Assembly: GCA_003343885.1 (NCBI GenBank)
Contig: QAKH01000046.1
Span: 1 to 21,456 of the forward strand
Source: Clostridiales bacterium
GTDB taxonomy: Bacteria; Bacillota; Clostridia; Oscillospirales; CAG-382
DNA: 21,456 nt
Direction: 5' to 3'
The notes under the pieces were generated by a model. It searched no databases. It was not told the DNA's origin and worked only from the letters and a program-made list of their open reading frames with translations. Positions 1-7,532 of the stretch are shown piece by piece. Each line of letters opens with the position of its first letter. Within the stretch, counting starts at the first letter, position 1. The position numbers and the translations under genes were made by a program.

Positions 1-729
1 CTTTCCGGACTGAACAAGCTGTTCAAGAAGCGGAAGAATGTCCTGTATATTAGAAATCTTCTTATCAGTTATAAGAAGAAGCGCGTCGTCAATTACTGCT
101 TCCATTTTATCTGTATCAGTAACCATGTAAGGAGAAATGTATCCGCGGTCAAACTGCATACCTTCAACAACTTCGCAGTATGTGTCGGCAGACTTTGATT
201 CCTCAACGGTAATAACACCGTCTGACGTAACCTTCTCCATTGCGTCGGCAATAAGCTTTCCGATTACTTCATCAGCGGAAGAAACAGCGCCGACTCTTGC
301 TATATCACTTGAACCGTTAACTTTCTTGGAAATTCCGGCAAGGCTTTCTACTGCCTTGTTAACAGCCTTTTGGATACCCTTTCTAACAATCATGGGATTT
401 GCTCCTGCCGCAACATTCTTCATTCCTTCTCTTACAAATGCCTGAGCAAGAAGAATAGCTGTGGTTGTTCCGTCTCCGGCAGCATCATTAGTCTTGGTAG
501 CAACTTCTTTAAGAAGCTGTGCCCCCATGTTTTCCATGCTGTCTTCAAGATCAATCTCTTTAGCTATTGTCACACCGTCATTCGTAATAAGGGGAGAACC
601 GAATTTTTTATCAAGAACAACATTTCTTCCCTTAGGACCAAGCGTTACCTTTACTGTATCTGCTACTGCGTCAACGCCTTTTTTAAGAGCGTTTCTTGCA
701 TCAATTCCATAAGCGAGTTCTTTTGCCAT
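1..729 (-). CDS. groEL: Chaperonin GroEL, 60 kDa subunit (N-terminal 243 residues; rest lies beyond the left edge)
   Basis: ATP-dependent cytosolic chaperonin that forms a double seven-subunit ring and folds proteins under the GroES lid. The visible part starts MAKELAYGIDARNALKKGVD and covers the N-terminal equatorial domain, the intermediate segment and the start of the apical domain. The nucleotide-binding signatures VTLGPKGRNV (near residue 30) and GDGTTTA (near residue 85) are present and intact. The full protein would be about 540 residues; the frame is still open at base 1, ending EQLVQSGK. The start is firm: a perfect AGGAGGT lies 8 bases upstream of the ATG. It follows groES by 31 bases, so the two form the usual bicistronic operon under the CIRCE/HrcA-type promoter upstream of groES. 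Nothing odd is seen. Identification is by strong motif recognition. Confidence 0.98.
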   Translation of the reverse strand, partial: MAKELAYGIDARNALKKGVDAVADTVKVTLGPKGRNVVLDKKFGSPLITNDGVTIAKEIDLEDSMENMGAQLLKEVATKTNDAAGDGTTTAILLAQAFVREGMKNVAAGANPMIVRKGIQKAVNKAVESLAGISKKVNGSSDIARVGAVSSADEVIGKLIADAMEKVTSDGVITVEESKSADTYCEVVEGMQFDRGYISPYMVTDTDKMEAVIDDALLLITDKKISNIQDILPLLEQLVQSGK

Positions 730-760
730 ATCAATCTACCTCCTAAAAATCACGTTTAAA

Positions 761-1048
761 TCAGTCTTCAACAACAGCGAGAATGTCGCCCTGTCTAACT
801 ACGGAATACTCAACTCCGTCAAGCTTAACTTCAGTGCCGGAATATTTGCTTGTTATAACCTTATCGCCTTTTTTAACCGTCATAACAACTTCTTTTCCGT
901 CAACCATTCCGCCGGGACCTACTTCTATAACTTCAGCTATGCTTGGCTTTTCCTGCGCAGACGCTGTAAGAATAATTCCACCCTTGGTGGTTTCCTCAGC
1001 TTCGATTGTTTTGATAACTACTCTGTCTGAAAGAGGTCTAAGTTTCAT
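761..1048 (-). CDS. groES: Co-chaperonin GroES, 10 kDa
   Basis: The heptameric lid of the GroEL folding chamber, in the cytosol. The 95-residue length is standard for the family. It opens MKLRPLSDRVVIKTIEAEET, has the mobile-loop region KGGIILTASAQEKP (about residues 22-35) that contacts GroEL, then the family block AEVIEVGPGG, and ends with YSVVRQGDILAVVED. The ATG is preceded by AGGAGG at 8 bases. It is the first gene of the groES-groEL operon, directly downstream of a perfect CIRCE operator at 1081-1107 and a sigma-A type promoter, so heat-inducible repression by HrcA is the expected control. hrcA itself is not in the window. Confidence 0.98.
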   Translation of the reverse strand: MKLRPLSDRVVIKTIEAEETTKGGIILTASAQEKPSIAEVIEVGPGGMVDGKEVVMTVKKGDKVITSKYSGTEVKLDGVEYSVVRQGDILAVVED

Positions 1049-1080
1049 TTTATATTCCTCCTAAATACTTTAATTGTGTT

Positions 1081-1107
1081 TTAGCACTCGATTATATCGA
1101 GTGCTAA
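1081..1107. promoter_or_regulatory. CIRCE operator (HrcA binding site) of groESL
   Basis: Perfect inverted repeat with arms TTAGCACTC (1081-1089) and GAGTGCTAA (1099-1107) around a 9-base spacer, identical to the CIRCE consensus. It sits between the predicted transcription start (about 1113) and the groES ATG, so bound HrcA would block initiation and the element would also be the first part of the 5' UTR. The presence of CIRCE is seen directly; HrcA control is established for this element. Confidence 0.97.
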
Positions 1108-1119
1108 CTTACATATTGT

Positions 1120-1148
1120 ATTGTATACCTACATATCCAAAAAATCAA
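1120..1148 (-). promoter_or_regulatory. Sigma-A type promoter of groES-groEL
   Basis: On the minus strand: -35 TTGATT (1143-1148), a 17-base spacer, -10 TACAAT (1120-1125). A second TACAAT copy overlaps 5 bases downstream. The predicted start, about 7 bases past the -10, falls just before CIRCE at 1107. Box quality, exact 17-base spacing and position make this the best promoter of the operon. Confidence 0.8.
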
Positions 1149-1151
1149 TAG

Positions 1152-1189
1152 TTTTTTCCAGTTTTAACAGTTTTTTAACATTTATTTTT
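1152..1189 (-). promoter_or_regulatory. Phased A-tracts / UP-element-like region upstream of the groESL promoter
   Basis: Runs of T on the plus strand (A on the transcribed-sense strand) lie at 1152-1157, 1162-1165, 1171-1176 and 1181-1189, with centres about 9 to 11 bases apart, that is, once per helical turn. They start immediately upstream of the -35 box. Such phasing is known to bend DNA and to serve as an UP element for the RNA polymerase alpha subunit; a role here is inferred. Together with the promoter and CIRCE this accounts for the 172-base gap between groES and the next gene. Confidence 0.45.
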
Positions 1190-1220
1190 AGCACAGCTTC
1201 GTGTACTGCGCCAGTATAAT

Positions 1221-2354
1221 TCAAAAAAGTTTGAGTTCATTTACTTCAACAACGCTGTGACTTTTATTGGTAAAAAGAATTTGAGCGTTACTGTTATCAA
1301 GCACTATGGCGCAGCCGACAAAATCAACAAGCTTGCGGGAACTGTCCGTAATATCTCTAGAACCGATAACAACCGGGCATACCTGTCCTTTATCGTCAAG
1401 CTTTCCTCCGATAGGTGATATCTCTGTTGTATGCAGATGTCCGTAGAGCATAATATGCGGTTTTATGCTGTTTCCAAGCAAGTCCAGCCAGTTTTTGAAT
1501 AAATCCTGTTCGATATCAAAAGGCGCCGGAAGAGTCATGGAAAAAGGATTATGCACAATAACAAGTTTGTATTTCACGCCGCTGTCAAGATACTCACTCT
1601 GCGCGTCTTTAATTATGTTTTCAAGATATTTAGTTTCGTCGCATCTGAATGAATGACAGCAAACTGTGTGACCGTATTCGTCAAAACTGTCTTCTTTATC
1701 CTCGCCGCAATCCATGACTATACCCCATACACAGCCGGCTCTGAATGTGAAATATGACTTGCCGTCTTTAGTTGGAGTATATTCAGCAATATTTTCCGCG
1801 TAAAATCCTCTTGTATCATGGTTTCCGCGCGAAAAAACGCATGTCCTTGAGCCTCCGGTAACACTTTCACACAATCTGTATATCAGGTCAAAATTTTCTA
1901 TTTTTCCGCTGTGATCCGGGATATCGCCGTTAAGGATAAAAAGATCGGGCTTATCGGGAAAATATCCGGCAGTCATTGCGGGAATGTCAAATCTGCCATG
2001 TGTATCAGAAAGATGATAAATATTTATTTTACCGTTCGCCGGGACAGGCCTGAATTCATACTTCGCGCTGACCGGGGACTCAGTTTCCGGAAAATATGGT
2101 TTTCTGTCTATGATTTTACGGTAGCTGACTGTATACTCCCCCGCTCTGTCAAGCTCGGCGGACGGTACAGTGACGCGGTGCAGCCTGGTGGAGGACCGGA
2201 TAATGCCGTTTGAGTGGTCAAAATAATCCTTTCCGTTAATTGTTACCCAAAATAAAACATCGCTTTTTACAGGTACCATTATTTGATAATCAGTGCCCAC
2301 CGCAAAAACGGCAGGGCATGTTTTGAATTCCGGCAGTAAAGATACACGATTCAT
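1221..2354 (-). CDS. Calcineurin-like metallophosphoesterase with an N-terminal Ig-like domain
   Basis: Two-metal phosphoesterase of unknown substrate, 377 residues, with no signal peptide, so probably cytosolic. All five signature blocks of the superfamily are visible: LSDTHG (D117, H119), NGDIPDH (D144), GNHD (N178, H179), VHNPF (H268) and GHLH (305-308). Residues 1-105 are beta-rich with alternating hydrophobics (for example EYTVSYRK) and look like an Ig/fibronectin-type N-terminal domain, as in purple-acid-phosphatase-like proteins. The ATG has AAGGAAGG about 7 bases upstream. It lies 39 bases downstream of the PHP gene and probably shares its transcript, placing two phosphoesterases of different folds side by side. 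Family assignment is firm; the substrate (phosphomonoester, diester or nucleotide) cannot be read from sequence. Confidence 0.88.
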   Translation of the reverse strand: MNRVSLLPEFKTCPAVFAVGTDYQIMVPVKSDVLFWVTINGKDYFDHSNGIIRSSTRLHRVTVPSAELDRAGEYTVSYRKIIDRKPYFPETESPVSAKYEFRPVPANGKINIYHLSDTHGRFDIPAMTAGYFPDKPDLFILNGDIPDHSGKIENFDLIYRLCESVTGGSRTCVFSRGNHDTRGFYAENIAEYTPTKDGKSYFTFRAGCVWGIVMDCGEDKEDSFDEYGHTVCCHSFRCDETKYLENIIKDAQSEYLDSGVKYKLVIVHNPFSMTLPAPFDIEQDLFKNWLDLLGNSIKPHIMLYGHLHTTEISPIGGKLDDKGQVCPVVIGSRDITDSSRKLVDFVGCAIVLDNSNAQILFTNKSHSVVEVNELKLF

Positions 2355-2393
2355 GTCAAAACCTTCCTTATCTTTTATTAGAACTTATTTGTA

Positions 2394-3059
2394 TCAACAG
2401 CTGAATATAAGCTTATGATCGTTATTTGTAATGCATTTTATAAGAGAACCGTAATTATAAACATCATCACGGCAAATAATGCCGCCGCGCGCGAGATCTT
2501 CAATCTCATGAAAATCAGAACCGGAAATTCCGGTAAGTCCATAGTGTTTTGCCCACATGTAAGCAAATTCATTTCGTGAATTATGATCATAGTGACCGTT
2601 GTGTATTTCTATTCCGTCAAGCAATCCGGGATCAGTAACCCTCATGTTATTTCTAAAAGGATGCGCCTGGAAAACTTTCAGTCCGTCTGCACGTATAGAC
2701 TTTAGTCCTTCTGAAATAGGCATATACATTAGGTTATCATGTTTAATGAAGTAATCCGGCTCGGCACCGTATACGGGATAATCCGTCTGATTTGCTTCGG
2801 AAAAGCGAAACTCACATCCGTAATACACTTCAAGCTCCATGTCTTTTGCCGCCTTCAGTGCCGCATAGTAGCCTTCAACCTGCTTTTCAAGCATCTCGCC
2901 GACGTTTTTATAATTGTTTACATATCTCGGAATACAGTGATCAGTGATAACAATTCCAGAATATCCGGCATTTTTGTAAAGCCTTACAACGTCCTTTGCG
3001 TCGACGTGACCGCACTCGCTCGATTCATTTGTGTGAACATGCAAATCGTATAATTTCAT
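2394..3059 (-). CDS. PHP-domain metal-dependent phosphoesterase
   Basis: Single-domain PHP (polymerase and histidinol phosphatase) protein of 221 residues. Metal ligands seen in order: HVHT (H7, H9), ITDHC (D40, H41), GCEF (E83), QAHPF (H133), EIHNGH (about 151-156) and GSDFH (D182, H184), which is the complete trinuclear-metal ligand set. Known relatives include histidinol phosphatases, RNase-AM/nucleotide 3',5'-phosphatases and cyclic-dinucleotide or oligonucleotide hydrolases. Nothing here marks a histidine-biosynthesis gene and no his genes are nearby. The ATG lies one base after the stop of the upstream rRNA methyltransferase gene, and the best ribosome binding site is weak (GGCGG), so translational coupling is likely. 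Family confident, substrate unknown. Confidence 0.85.
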   Translation of the reverse strand: MKLYDLHVHTNESSECGHVDAKDVVRLYKNAGYSGIVITDHCIPRYVNNYKNVGEMLEKQVEGYYAALKAAKDMELEVYYGCEFRFSEANQTDYPVYGAEPDYFIKHDNLMYMPISEGLKSIRADGLKVFQAHPFRNNMRVTDPGLLDGIEIHNGHYDHNSRNEFAYMWAKHYGLTGISGSDFHEIEDLARGGIICRDDVYNYGSLIKCITNNDHKLIFSC

Positions 3060-3060
3060 C

Positions 3061-4194
3061 TTAACCGCCGTTTCTTTTAAAATATTGATAGTAGGAACAT
3101 TTTAACATTCCGTTATAAAGCTTTCTTGCTTTATCCGCTTTTTTTCCGTAATACCTCTCAAATTCATCGTCTGAAGTAATGATGTATATTTGCCATGGAG
3201 AAAGGCTCGGAAAATTTTGACCGATTTTTTTATACAGCTCCCTCGCAGTACGAACCGTTTCAAGGCGTTCCCCGTAAGGAGGATTACATACAATTGTGGT
3301 ACGGACTCCGTCGTACTGAATTTGTGCAGCGTCTTTTTTAAACAAAGTGACGTATTTTTCCATTCCGGAACGCTTTAAATTAGCCGCAACCGTTTTAAGG
3401 ACGTTTCCGTCAATGTCAGAGCCGAACGCTTTAAACTCACAATCCCTCTTTATTTTTGACTCCCCCTCTTCCCTGACTTTTTTCCAAATTTTACTGTCAA
3501 GGAAGCTATAACTTTCCGCTATAAAATGTCTGCGAAGTCCGGGCGGAGTATCAGTCATTATGAGAGAAGCTTCTATAGGAATTGTTGCAGAGCCGCAGAA
3601 CGGATCCCAAAGGCGGACGTCCTCGCGGGGACGCGCAATCTTAACCAATGCGGCGGCGAGCGTTTCCCGTATAGGAGCCTCGCCGGACTCAGTACGATAT
3701 CCCCGTTTGTGAAGCGGCACTCCGCTTGTATCAATCATTATGCTTGCTTTATCATCAAGTATAAAGAATTCAACGGGTATTTTTGTTCCGGTTTCCTCAA
3801 ACCAGTCTATCCTGTAAAAATTTTTGAGTCTTTCAACTATTGCTTTTTTGACAATACTCTGGCAATCCGGGATAGAAAAGAGCTTTGATTTTATCGCGTG
3901 TCCTTTTACCGGAAATGCGTCGTTCTTTCCGATAAAATGTTCCCATGGCAATGATTTTACACCGTCAAAAAGCTCAGTAAAAGTTTCTGCACTAAAAGTA
4001 CCGACCTCAATATACACACGCTCCGCAGTACGCAAAGAAACATTTGCCTTTGCAAGTACTTCTGCGTTTCCCGTAAAAAACACACGTCCATCGATAGTGC
4101 CGGTTCTCCTGCCGCCGCAGGCGTCAATTTCCTCTCCGACAAATTTCTCAAGTCCAAACAGGCATGTTGCCGCAAAATTATAGTTTTCTGTCAT
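3061..4194 (-). CDS. ypsC: THUMP-domain class I SAM-dependent rRNA methyltransferase (RlmL N-terminal type, YpsC)
   Basis: Predicted to methylate a guanine N2 in 23S rRNA, like the N-terminal half of E. coli RlmL (m2G2445) and Bacillus YpsC. The order is: N-terminal ferredoxin-like part, THUMP domain (about residues 50-155), then a Rossmann methyltransferase with the UPF0020 block DPFCGSATIPIE (about 197-208), the SAM-binding acidic loop GSDID (about 258-262) and the catalytic NPPYGER (304-310). The 377-residue length matches YpsC. I chose the ATG at 4194: GAGGTG lies just upstream. An in-frame GTG at 4200 overlaps that GAGGTG and is less likely. One base separates the stop from the PHP gene downstream. 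Exact target position is inferred from the family. Confidence 0.9.
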   Translation of the reverse strand: MTENYNFAATCLFGLEKFVGEEIDACGGRRTGTIDGRVFFTGNAEVLAKANVSLRTAERVYIEVGTFSAETFTELFDGVKSLPWEHFIGKNDAFPVKGHAIKSKLFSIPDCQSIVKKAIVERLKNFYRIDWFEETGTKIPVEFFILDDKASIMIDTSGVPLHKRGYRTESGEAPIRETLAAALVKIARPREDVRLWDPFCGSATIPIEASLIMTDTPPGLRRHFIAESYSFLDSKIWKKVREEGESKIKRDCEFKAFGSDIDGNVLKTVAANLKRSGMEKYVTLFKKDAAQIQYDGVRTTIVCNPPYGERLETVRTARELYKKIGQNFPSLSPWQIYIITSDDEFERYYGKKADKARKLYNGMLKCSYYQYFKRNGG

Positions 4195-4255
4195 ATTCAC
4201 CTCAAAAATATAGGGGAAACCGACAAAACATCCGATGATTTACCCTTTCAATAAT

Positions 4256-4774
4256 TTACTTATCAGCTTCGGTGTTGATACCGGTATATATTTTTTCGTA
4301 ATCTTTATTTTTGTCAGCCCTTGTGCGTACAAAAGCCCCTGCTCCAAGGCGAACAAAAGCAACAACTGCGTAAACTCCTATGAACAGAAGCGTCATGCAT
4401 ATAACCATGAAAACCTTATTGGTAGCAGCGGCATTGTCTGTTAAGTAAGATTTTGCAGCTCCGCCCGTTACGTATGTGACAAAAAAAGAAGCATAGGATA
4501 AAATGAAATGTATACTTCTTACTGCAACAACATTCATTTTTAAAGCTATGAAGTCGCAAATAGTAAAAGTAAGGGCTATTAGTGCTGAAAAAAGGGCATT
4601 CCACATAATTTGTGAGCAGAACATGACATAATCCTCATTCAATATCAGCCCAACTAATGCAAAGGCAAGCGTAATACACCCGAAAGTACAGAAAAACCTG
4701 CGCATGAAAAGTAAAATAACGCTTCCAAACATGTTTACATGTCCTTTTTCATCTATTTTGTTGACTTCTTTCAT
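4256..4774 (-). CDS. Uncharacterised four-helix membrane protein
   Basis: A 172-residue integral membrane protein that I cannot name. Four hydrophobic segments are visible at about 24-45, 56-77, 86-104 and 120-142, with a short charged N-terminus (MKEVNKIDEKGH) and a charged C-terminal tail (about 150-172) rich in K, D and E, so both ends probably face the cytosol. Size and helix number are like DUF3021-type proteins, but this is only a resemblance. The ATG has AAGGGGG about 7 bases upstream; an internal ATG at residue 15 with AAAGGA upstream is a second possible start. It lies 33 bases after the SGNH hydrolase gene and 61 bases before the rRNA methyltransferase start, in the same direction, so co-transcription with either is possible. 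Confidence 0.7.
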   Translation of the reverse strand: MKEVNKIDEKGHVNMFGSVILLFMRRFFCTFGCITLAFALVGLILNEDYVMFCSQIMWNALFSALIALTFTICDFIALKMNVVAVRSIHFILSYASFFVTYVTGGAAKSYLTDNAAATNKVFMVICMTLLFIGVYAVVAFVRLGAGAFVRTRADKNKDYEKIYTGINTEADK

Positions 4775-4807
4775 TTACATCCCCCTTACTTTTATTCACA
4801 AGCAAAA

Positions 4808-5452
4808 TCAAAGCATTTCAAGAAAATGAATGAGTCTGTTTGCAATAACCTGATTGCCCTTATCATTCGGGTGAAGTCCGTCAGGGCAGTATGTATTTTT
4901 ATGAGCTTCGATATCCGGCTGTATGCCTGCAGAAGCAAACAAATCAAGCACGGGTATGGAATAATACTCGGCGGTAATTCTCATCATATCCACATAATCT
5001 TTAAGCGTTTTTCCGTGGAGCTGATTCGGAATACTGTCGCCTTCTCTGTGGAGAGGAGTCATGAACACTATTGTTTTATCAGGATATTTTTCAATAAGTC
5101 CGCGCATAAGATAGTGCAGAGCACCGCAATATGTATCAGGCGTACGATCTTCAAAGTTTCCGAAATCAGCGTCTCCATGACCATAGTCATTTGTTCCTCC
5201 AAATACTACGATTATATCAGCGTCGTCATCCATTTTTGAAAATCTTCCGCAAAAATCATTCAGGTCATATACTTCATTTGTAACAGTTTTCTGTTTTGCT
5301 ATTCTTGTTCCGCCAATTCCGTAGTTTCTCATAGCGCCGAGTTTTGCCATTTTTTCCACAAGGCAAGTGTAACGTGTCGGAACCGATGAAGCTCCGGCTC
5401 CTTCTGTAATGCTGTCACCTAAAAAATTAATTTTCTTTCCTTCAAGAACCAT
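4808..5452 (-). CDS. SGNH/GDSL-family hydrolase (esterase or lipase-like)
   Basis: Serine hydrolase of 214 residues with the four SGNH blocks in order: GDSITEG (catalytic S14), NYGIGGTR (G48, oxyanion), FGGTNDY (N88) and DGLHPNDKG (D191, H194). No signal peptide or anchor is seen, so it is either cytosolic or exported by another route. Bacterial relatives deacylate carbohydrates, thioesters or lysophospholipids; the substrate here is open. The ATG has AGGAGAGAGG about 6 bases upstream. It is 54 bases downstream of prmC and 33 bases upstream of the four-helix membrane protein gene. The fold and catalytic residues are firm; function beyond ester hydrolysis is not. Confidence 0.87.
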   Translation of the reverse strand: MVLEGKKINFLGDSITEGAGASSVPTRYTCLVEKMAKLGAMRNYGIGGTRIAKQKTVTNEVYDLNDFCGRFSKMDDDADIIVVFGGTNDYGHGDADFGNFEDRTPDTYCGALHYLMRGLIEKYPDKTIVFMTPLHREGDSIPNQLHGKTLKDYVDMMRITAEYYSIPVLDLFASAGIQPDIEAHKNTYCPDGLHPNDKGNQVIANRLIHFLEML

Positions 5453-5506
5453 GATAACCTCTCTCCTCTAATGATAATTATTGCACTATATAAAACATTA
5501 AGCTTG

Positions 5507-6346
5507 TTATAATTCTGTCTTTACTGCACAGCAAACTCGTTCTATTCCAAACGTATCTGTAATCAGCTTTGTCGTGAATTTTTTTGAGTGAAATATTGCG
5601 TTTACCTCTCTTGCGATATCATATCCAACCTCAAGAAGAATACAGCCGTTATCCTTTAAATATTTCTGATACCTGCATGCAATGATTTTATAAAACTCTA
5701 ATCCGTCATGTCCGCCGTTCAGGGCAATATAAGGTTCATGGAGAACTTCCGGCTCAAGTTTAGGAATATCGTCGGTTTTTATATAAGGCGGATTTGACAC
5801 TATTACGTCCGGAATTTGTATAGGTACAAAATCAAGTATATCGCAGCACACAAATTCCAATAGCTCCGGCGTTATTCCGTGATATTCGGCGTTTTTTCTT
5901 GCATACTTCAACGCTTTCTCAGATATATCGACAGCTGTTGCAGTAACGTCCGGACGGTTGTTTAGCACAGATACCGAAATACATCCGCTTCCGGTGCAAA
6001 GATCAAGCAAGTGACCGCCTCGGGGAAGCATCTTTATCGCATATTCAGCCAGCATTTCCGTCTCCGGTCTTGGAATAAGACACCCTTTTCCGCAAAACAT
6101 TCGTAATCCGAAAAAATCCCACTCGCCGCAGATATACTGCAACGGCTCACGTTCAAGTCTTCTTTCAAGAGCTTTTGAGAGCTGACTTATTTTTGCAGCT
6201 GAAAGAGACTCCCGCCGTTTCATCAAAAGTTCGTTTTTATTTACTCCAAGCGCCCACATAAGCAGCTGCTCGGTTTCGAATCTCGGATTATCCGTTATTT
6301 TTGACAGGGCATTTATAGCTTTTGTTTTAAATTCATTAACAGTCAT
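5507..6346 (-). CDS. prmC: Peptide chain release factor N5-glutamine methyltransferase PrmC (HemK)
   Basis: Methylates the glutamine of the GGQ motif in release factors RF1 and RF2 using SAM, which speeds translation termination. It is 279 residues, normal for the family: an N-terminal helical substrate-binding domain (1-70), the IPRPETE motif (91-97), the SAM loop DLCTGSG (115-121), acidic AVDIS (about 138-142), and the catalytic NPPYI (185-189) that binds the glutamine. The ATG follows CGGAG closely. In Firmicutes prmC often sits with yqhQ and prfA; here yqhQ is just upstream, but prfA is not adjacent and an SGNH hydrolase gene follows instead. A hairpin at 6364-6389 lies in the leader and may control it. 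Confidence 0.96.
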   Translation of the reverse strand: MTVNEFKTKAINALSKITDNPRFETEQLLMWALGVNKNELLMKRRESLSAAKISQLSKALERRLEREPLQYICGEWDFFGLRMFCGKGCLIPRPETEMLAEYAIKMLPRGGHLLDLCTGSGCISVSVLNNRPDVTATAVDISEKALKYARKNAEYHGITPELLEFVCCDILDFVPIQIPDVIVSNPPYIKTDDIPKLEPEVLHEPYIALNGGHDGLEFYKIIACRYQKYLKDNGCILLEVGYDIAREVNAIFHSKKFTTKLITDTFGIERVCCAVKTEL

Positions 6347-6363
6347 TTTTGACTCCGAAAATC

Positions 6364-6389
6364 AACGCTTGAAAAAAAGTTCAAGCGTT
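6364..6389 (-). terminator. Hairpin between yqhQ and prmC (weak terminator or leader structure)
   Basis: Perfect 10-base inverted repeat: AACGCTTGAA (6364-6373) and TTCAAGCGTT (6380-6389) with a 6-base loop. On the minus-strand transcript it lies 45 bases after the yqhQ stop and is followed by only a short U run (GAUUUUC) and then the prmC ribosome binding site. It may act as a partial terminator, an RNA-stability element or a leader structure; the poor U-tract argues against full termination. Confidence 0.5.
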
Positions 6390-6433
6390 AGTCTATTAAA
6401 ATAACATAAAAATGCAACAAGAAAAAATACTAT

Positions 6434-7444
6434 TTACTCTTGCTCATGAATATTTTCATCTTTTTTATCGTTTACATCGTTCTCAGCCGCTTCTGTTTCC
6501 GAGACATTTTCAGTTACAGGATATATATCCGGAAGAGCGGCTTTGAGAGAAGCAATTGCAACCTCAATTTGTGATATATCCGGCTCTTTTGTTGTAAGTC
6601 TTTGTATCCACAAGCCAGGTGCAGACAGTATTCTCACAAACAGATTGTTATGTTTTCCCGCGTATCTTATAAATTCAAAACCAATACCGACAATTATCGG
6701 AAGCATTGCTATTTTAATCGGTATGCGCAGATATATATTAACATCGATATATAAAACAGAAACCAAAATTCCGATAAACATTATAACAAACAGAAAACTC
6801 GTTCCGCAGCGCGGATGAAAACGAATCTGCTTTTTAACATTTTCCGGAGTTAGCTCAAGTCCCGCTTCATGGCAGAATATGGACTTGTGTTCTGCGCCAT
6901 GATACTGAAAAACGCGCTTCATGTCAGGGATCAAAGAAACGAGAGCTATATAAATTATAAAAATCAATATTTTGGAAACTCCGTCAACGGCGCTTTTTAT
7001 AATCCGCACATCAGTAAATCTTGCAACAAAATCAGAAATCATCGCCGGAAGAACAAAGAACAATCCGACGGAAAGAAATACTCCGAGAACTATACCAACA
7101 GCGGAGGCAATGGTTGCTAAGCCCTTGCCGAACTTTTCACGAAGCCATATTTCAAATTTAGACTCTTCTTCTTCAATGCCAAGCATATCAGCAGAACGAT
7201 TGAGCGTTTTAAAACTCAATTTCATCATTTCAACAAAATTGACAATTCCTCTGATAATTGGTACATTTAGAAATTTATATTTTGTGCGGACAGTAGTTGC
7301 CGGTTCTACCTCAGTGACTATATTTCCGTCGGTTTTGCGTACTGACAAGGCAACATAATCTTTTGATTTCATCATGACGCCTTCAAGTACCGCCTGACCG
7401 CCTACCGTTCCAAGTCTGTCATTGCAACATTTATTTTTATTCAT
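6434..7444 (-). CDS. yqhQ: DUF1385 membrane protein YqhQ
   Basis: A conserved Firmicutes membrane protein of unknown biochemical role, 336 residues. Family hallmarks seen: GGQAVLEGVMM (15-25), PIIRGIVNF (about 62-70), YHGAEHK (181-187) and HPRCGTSF (210-217), with histidines and cysteines that could bind a metal. Hydrophobic segments lie at about 110-135, 155-172, 217-235 and 241-258; the C-terminal 40 residues are acidic and disordered. The start must be at or before the conserved GGQAVLEG block, and the ATG at 7444 is the only candidate, yet it lacks a clear Shine-Dalgarno sequence. The position directly upstream of prmC is the conserved arrangement. The family is certain, the function unknown. 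Confidence 0.93.
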   Translation of the reverse strand: MNKNKCCNDRLGTVGGQAVLEGVMMKSKDYVALSVRKTDGNIVTEVEPATTVRTKYKFLNVPIIRGIVNFVEMMKLSFKTLNRSADMLGIEEEESKFEIWLREKFGKGLATIASAVGIVLGVFLSVGLFFVLPAMISDFVARFTDVRIIKSAVDGVSKILIFIIYIALVSLIPDMKRVFQYHGAEHKSIFCHEAGLELTPENVKKQIRFHPRCGTSFLFVIMFIGILVSVLYIDVNIYLRIPIKIAMLPIIVGIGFEFIRYAGKHNNLFVRILSAPGLWIQRLTTKEPDISQIEVAIASLKAALPDIYPVTENVSETEAAENDVNDKKDENIHEQE

Positions 7445-7477
7445 AATATTATTCGCTTTCTTATTAATTCAAGGGGT

Positions 7478-7483
7478 ATTATA
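7478..7483 (-). promoter_or_regulatory. Possible -10 box of the yqhQ promoter
   Basis: A perfect TATAAT on the minus strand lies 34 bases upstream of the yqhQ start in the 88-base gap behind the DUF3810 gene. No good -35 box is found at 16 to 18 bases, so this is a weak call. The rest of this gap is AT-rich and shows nothing else. Confidence 0.3.
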
Positions 7484-7532
7484 AACATGCTTTTAAAACC
7501 GTATATTGTAATATTATTGCCGTTTCGTAAAT

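Noticed and set aside
137..1064. Several plus-strand open frames opposite groEL and groES
   Set aside because: They are antisense to certain chaperonin genes and show no recognisable motifs.
1190..1213. Short inverted repeat after the metallophosphoesterase gene, considered as a terminator
   Set aside because: Only about 6 pairs with a wobble and followed by A-rich RNA on the transcribed strand, not U.
4198..4200. GTG as the start of the rRNA methyltransferase
   Set aside because: It overlaps the GAGGTG ribosome binding site that serves the ATG at 4194. The same reasoning moved the starts of mtnN (11579), dgt (15814), rpoD (12899) and oadG (21273).
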